DNA of 64,000 nt from Populus alba (Eukaryota; Streptophyta; Magnoliopsida; Malpighiales; Salicaceae): NCBI RefSeq assembly GCF_005239225.2, contig NC_133301.1, positions 997,001 to 1,061,000 on the forward strand. The letters are read 5' to 3'. This document shows positions 61,951-64,000 of the stretch, one piece after another. The stretch's first letter is position 1, and each line of letters opens with the position of its first letter. The translations under genes and the position numbers were made by a program. Under the pieces are notes generated by a model that did no database searches, had not been told where the DNA came from, and saw only the letters and a list, made by a program, of their open reading frames with translations.

Positions 61951-62108
61951 AGTTGAGAATAACTGAATGACTTAGGTTTGGCCTCAGCCAACCTTTCCTA
62001 TTTATATATGTAGGGCAGAATACGGTAGTAACCGTAGGGATTACAATATTGGATTAATCCTACATTAATATCCTATGTATAGATATACATGATATACATT
62101 CTATAATA
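61951..62108 (-). repeat. 5' LTR of copia-4
   Basis: 158 bp. Its outer end TATTATAG is directly followed by the ATTTG target duplication on the plus strand. Confidence 0.93.
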
Positions 62109-62113
62109 ATTTG

Positions 62114-63480
62114 TATAAGAAAATTAGGTAGAGTGTCAATTGGAAGAATTTTAAAAAGATCCAAATTCTCATCATAATATGGAATCCAACCAAAAATGGA
62201 AATCTTGAACTTGAGTTTATTCGACCTAATGTTATGGGGATTTTTATGGTATTGTGGTTTGTTGAATGCCAAATGAATTGTGTTATGTTTGAAATAATAG
62301 ATTAATGTGAGGAAAATTTCATTTTGTGGAATTTTAACGCTATCCAAATGGATAATACAAATTTCATTTTGTATAAGAAAAGGTTAAATTAAGGCGTACA
62401 TGGAATTATGATGAAAATATGTTGTTAAATTTACTTAAGATGAAGTAAAGTGGACTTATGAAAAAGAATTGAAAAACTCATCATGAAAATAAATAAATAA
62501 AAAATAAGGTCATTCGGCCAATAGTTGGTTTGATAAGGAAAATGAATTAGTTTCAATGGTATGAATAAATGCAAGGATGTGATGTTACTAAGTCTGTACA
62601 TGATGGATTGAGTAGACAAAAATAAAATAAAATAAATTAAGATTGTTAGGTCATGTTTAAAGATATTCAGTCTGGAAAAACAAGTGATGAAAAGAAAGGA
62701 AATAAATAAATAAATATGCGAATGCATGTGTCATGCGATTCTAAATTTAAATGAATTTTAGAATGGAATTTTCAATTATGGTAGAGCCACATTTGATATG
62801 TATCTTTAATGATACATGAGAGATTGCAGAATCTATTCAGTAGCATGGGACTTTTGCGCGAGTTCAAGCATTAGGTAGGTGTCTTACACCTCAAACTTTT
62901 GTTTTTACAATACTTGTTAGAGTTAAATAAATGGTATTTTCTATAAATATACTTGTGCTTGTGTAATTGTGAATGTTATGTCGAGGAAACTATAGTGGAC
63001 TAGTTGGTTTGAATAGAGTTAGTGGCGCTACTGTACTGACTGTCGAGTTAGATGTATAATAACAAAAATGAAGTGTACCGACTTTAGGGTGATAAATTAA
63101 TGGTATATTATGATTAAATTATTGATGCTTGATTTATATATGTATACTAATGATGTGTTGTGTTTAAATAATTTATGTGAAGGAAGAAGATGTATCGCAC
63201 CTTGTCTTTTTAAGTTGAGTAAACTTATTGGTAAATTTTAGATTTTATTGTTTTATTGCTTTGATGATATTGAAAAGAGTAAGAGTACCTTATGTGCAAC
63301 AGTATACCTCTATTGGTTAGGATAATGTTTGAACGAATAGGAGTGACTTGCGTGTGTTGTTATGTATCGAATTAATTATGTTATTATGGACGTAGTGTCG
63401 ATAACTAAGTTTGTGTGGGAATGATGCTTAGCAACAGTTACATATAATGCATATGATGTTAAAAGAAAAAAAAAGGGGGG
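62114..63480. repeat. LTR-like DNA (right part), unclassified
   Basis: Continues the sequence interrupted by copia-4. It is AT-rich, with TTAGGTAGGTGTCTTACACC near 62871, a phrase I associate with plant gypsy LTRs. Short ORFs on the minus strand are low complexity. No gene. Confidence 0.45.
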
Positions 63481-63505
63481 GGTCGATACGAATGAAATTT
63501 CAAGT

Positions 63506-63800
63506 GACATTGACTAGCTATCCGGGTTTGGATAGCTAATGGTATCAATGAGGTTTCATTGGTACCGACATTTAGGGTGACATTGATTAGCTATCCGGGT
63601 TTGGATAGCTAATGGTATCAATGAGGTTTCATTGGTACCGTCAATTAGGGTGACATTGATTAGCTATCCGGGTTTGGATAACTAATGGTATCAATAAGGT
63701 TTCATTGGTATCGGCATTTCAGACGACATTGATTAGCAATTCGGGTTTGGATTGCTAATGGTATCAATGAGGTTTCATTGGTGCCGGCATTTCTTAAATT
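63506..63800. repeat. 73-bp tandem repeat with two hairpins per unit
   Basis: GACATTGA(C/T)TAGC starts at 63506, 63579, 63652 and 63725, a period of exactly 73 bp. Each unit holds hairpin 1 (TAGCTATCC / GGATAGCTA, loop GGGTTT) and hairpin 2 (GGTATCAATGA / TCATTGGTACC). Degenerate units continue to the window end. Confidence 0.93.
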
Positions 63801-64000
63801 GATTAGTCGATCCCGAGCAATTGGGTGACTAATGATTTTAGTAAAGATTACTAACATCGGCATGGTTACTCCTGGTTCAGTGAAAAAGATAGGTTTATTA
63901 ACTATTCTGGGTCGAGAATAGTTAATGATATCAATGGGTCACATTGGTATCGGCAACCATTTTTGGTGTGATTAGCTACTCCAAGCAAAGAGGCTGATAG

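Larger units (their letters stand above)
57110..62108 (-). mobile_element. Ty1/copia LTR retrotransposon copia-4, complete, young (4999 bp)
   Basis: Two 158-bp LTRs (57110-57267 and 61951-62108) differ at about three sites. The 5-bp duplication ATTTG flanks the element (57105-57109 and 62109-62113). The PBS TGGTATCAGAGCC (61950-61938, minus) directly abuts the 5' LTR. On the minus strand the LTR starts TATTATAG and ends TCAACT, so the termini are TA..CT rather than TG..CA. The gag core NYLYWRMQMKPYLLGQGVFG resembles Ale/Retrofit-type copia elements. Confidence 0.95.

Noticed and set aside
62431..62727. 98-aa minus ORF with hydrophobic residues
   Set aside because: Low-complexity translation of AT-rich LTR-like DNA with AAATAAATAAAT runs. 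No conserved motif.
1..64000. CRISPR arrays, prokaryotic operons or phage
   Set aside because: The introns, GLR genes, plant retrotransposons, SINE, MITE and TRIM elements all point to plant nuclear DNA. The regular 73-bp and ~160-bp repeats have no spacer structure.

Overview
The window is plant nuclear DNA, most likely from a woody eudicot of the poplar/willow type. It has AT-rich intergenic DNA, spliced genes with GT..AG introns, and nested LTR retrotransposons. The Populus/Salicaceae suggestion rests on my memory of some repeat families (an AT-rich MITE near 48-49 kb and a ~160-bp degenerate repeat near 46 kb). It is an inference I could not check here. All host genes I can support lie on the minus strand.

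The core is a tandem cluster of clade-2-like plant glutamate receptor-like channels (GLRs). Three genes have complete five-exon open structures: GLR-A (8543-12520, 965 aa), GLR-B (25424-30940, 969 aa) and GLR-C (41801-47907, 981 aa). Two GLR pseudogenes are present: P (about 5575-6917) and D (about 38000-41315). Two GLR 5'-end stubs of about ten codons also remain: D' (19584-19614) and A' (34301-34340). B and C are near-identical recent duplicates, and A is more divergent. The spacers 3' of B and C are also duplicated. The best model is a roughly 20-kb segmental duplication of a [B/C-type GLR - D-type GLR - A-type GLR] unit followed by reciprocal loss. One copy kept A and lost D; the other lost A and kept a wrecked D.

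Layout. 1-5292: decayed Ty1/copia element (copia-1), cut by the window start. 5439-7170: truncated TRIM and pseudogene P. 8543-12520: GLR-A. 12.5-20.0 kb: duplicated spacer with a Ty3/gypsy remnant and a Harbinger-like MITE. 20057-25339: complete copia-2 with target duplication CTACA. 25424-30940: GLR-B. 31.5-34.3 kb: truncated gypsy and LTR-like sequence. 34.3-41.7 kb: second copy of the spacer with stub A' and pseudogene D. 41801-47907: GLR-C. 48-53.3 kb: MITE, SINE, two TRIMs, a local duplication and an LTR. 54.1-55.4 kb: fragment of a copia-2 relative. 55.4-64 kb: LTR-like DNA interrupted by young copia-4 (57110-62108, target duplication ATTTG) and ending in a 73-bp hairpin-bearing tandem repeat.

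The three GLRs should be plasma-membrane or endomembrane amino-acid-gated cation channel subunits. Each has a signal peptide, a periplasmic-binding-protein-like amino-terminal domain, a split ligand-binding domain (S1/S2), membrane segments with the plant SYTASL motif and a short cytoplasmic tail. I saw no RNA genes, plus-strand host genes, CRISPR arrays or prokaryotic signals. Identities are visual estimates.
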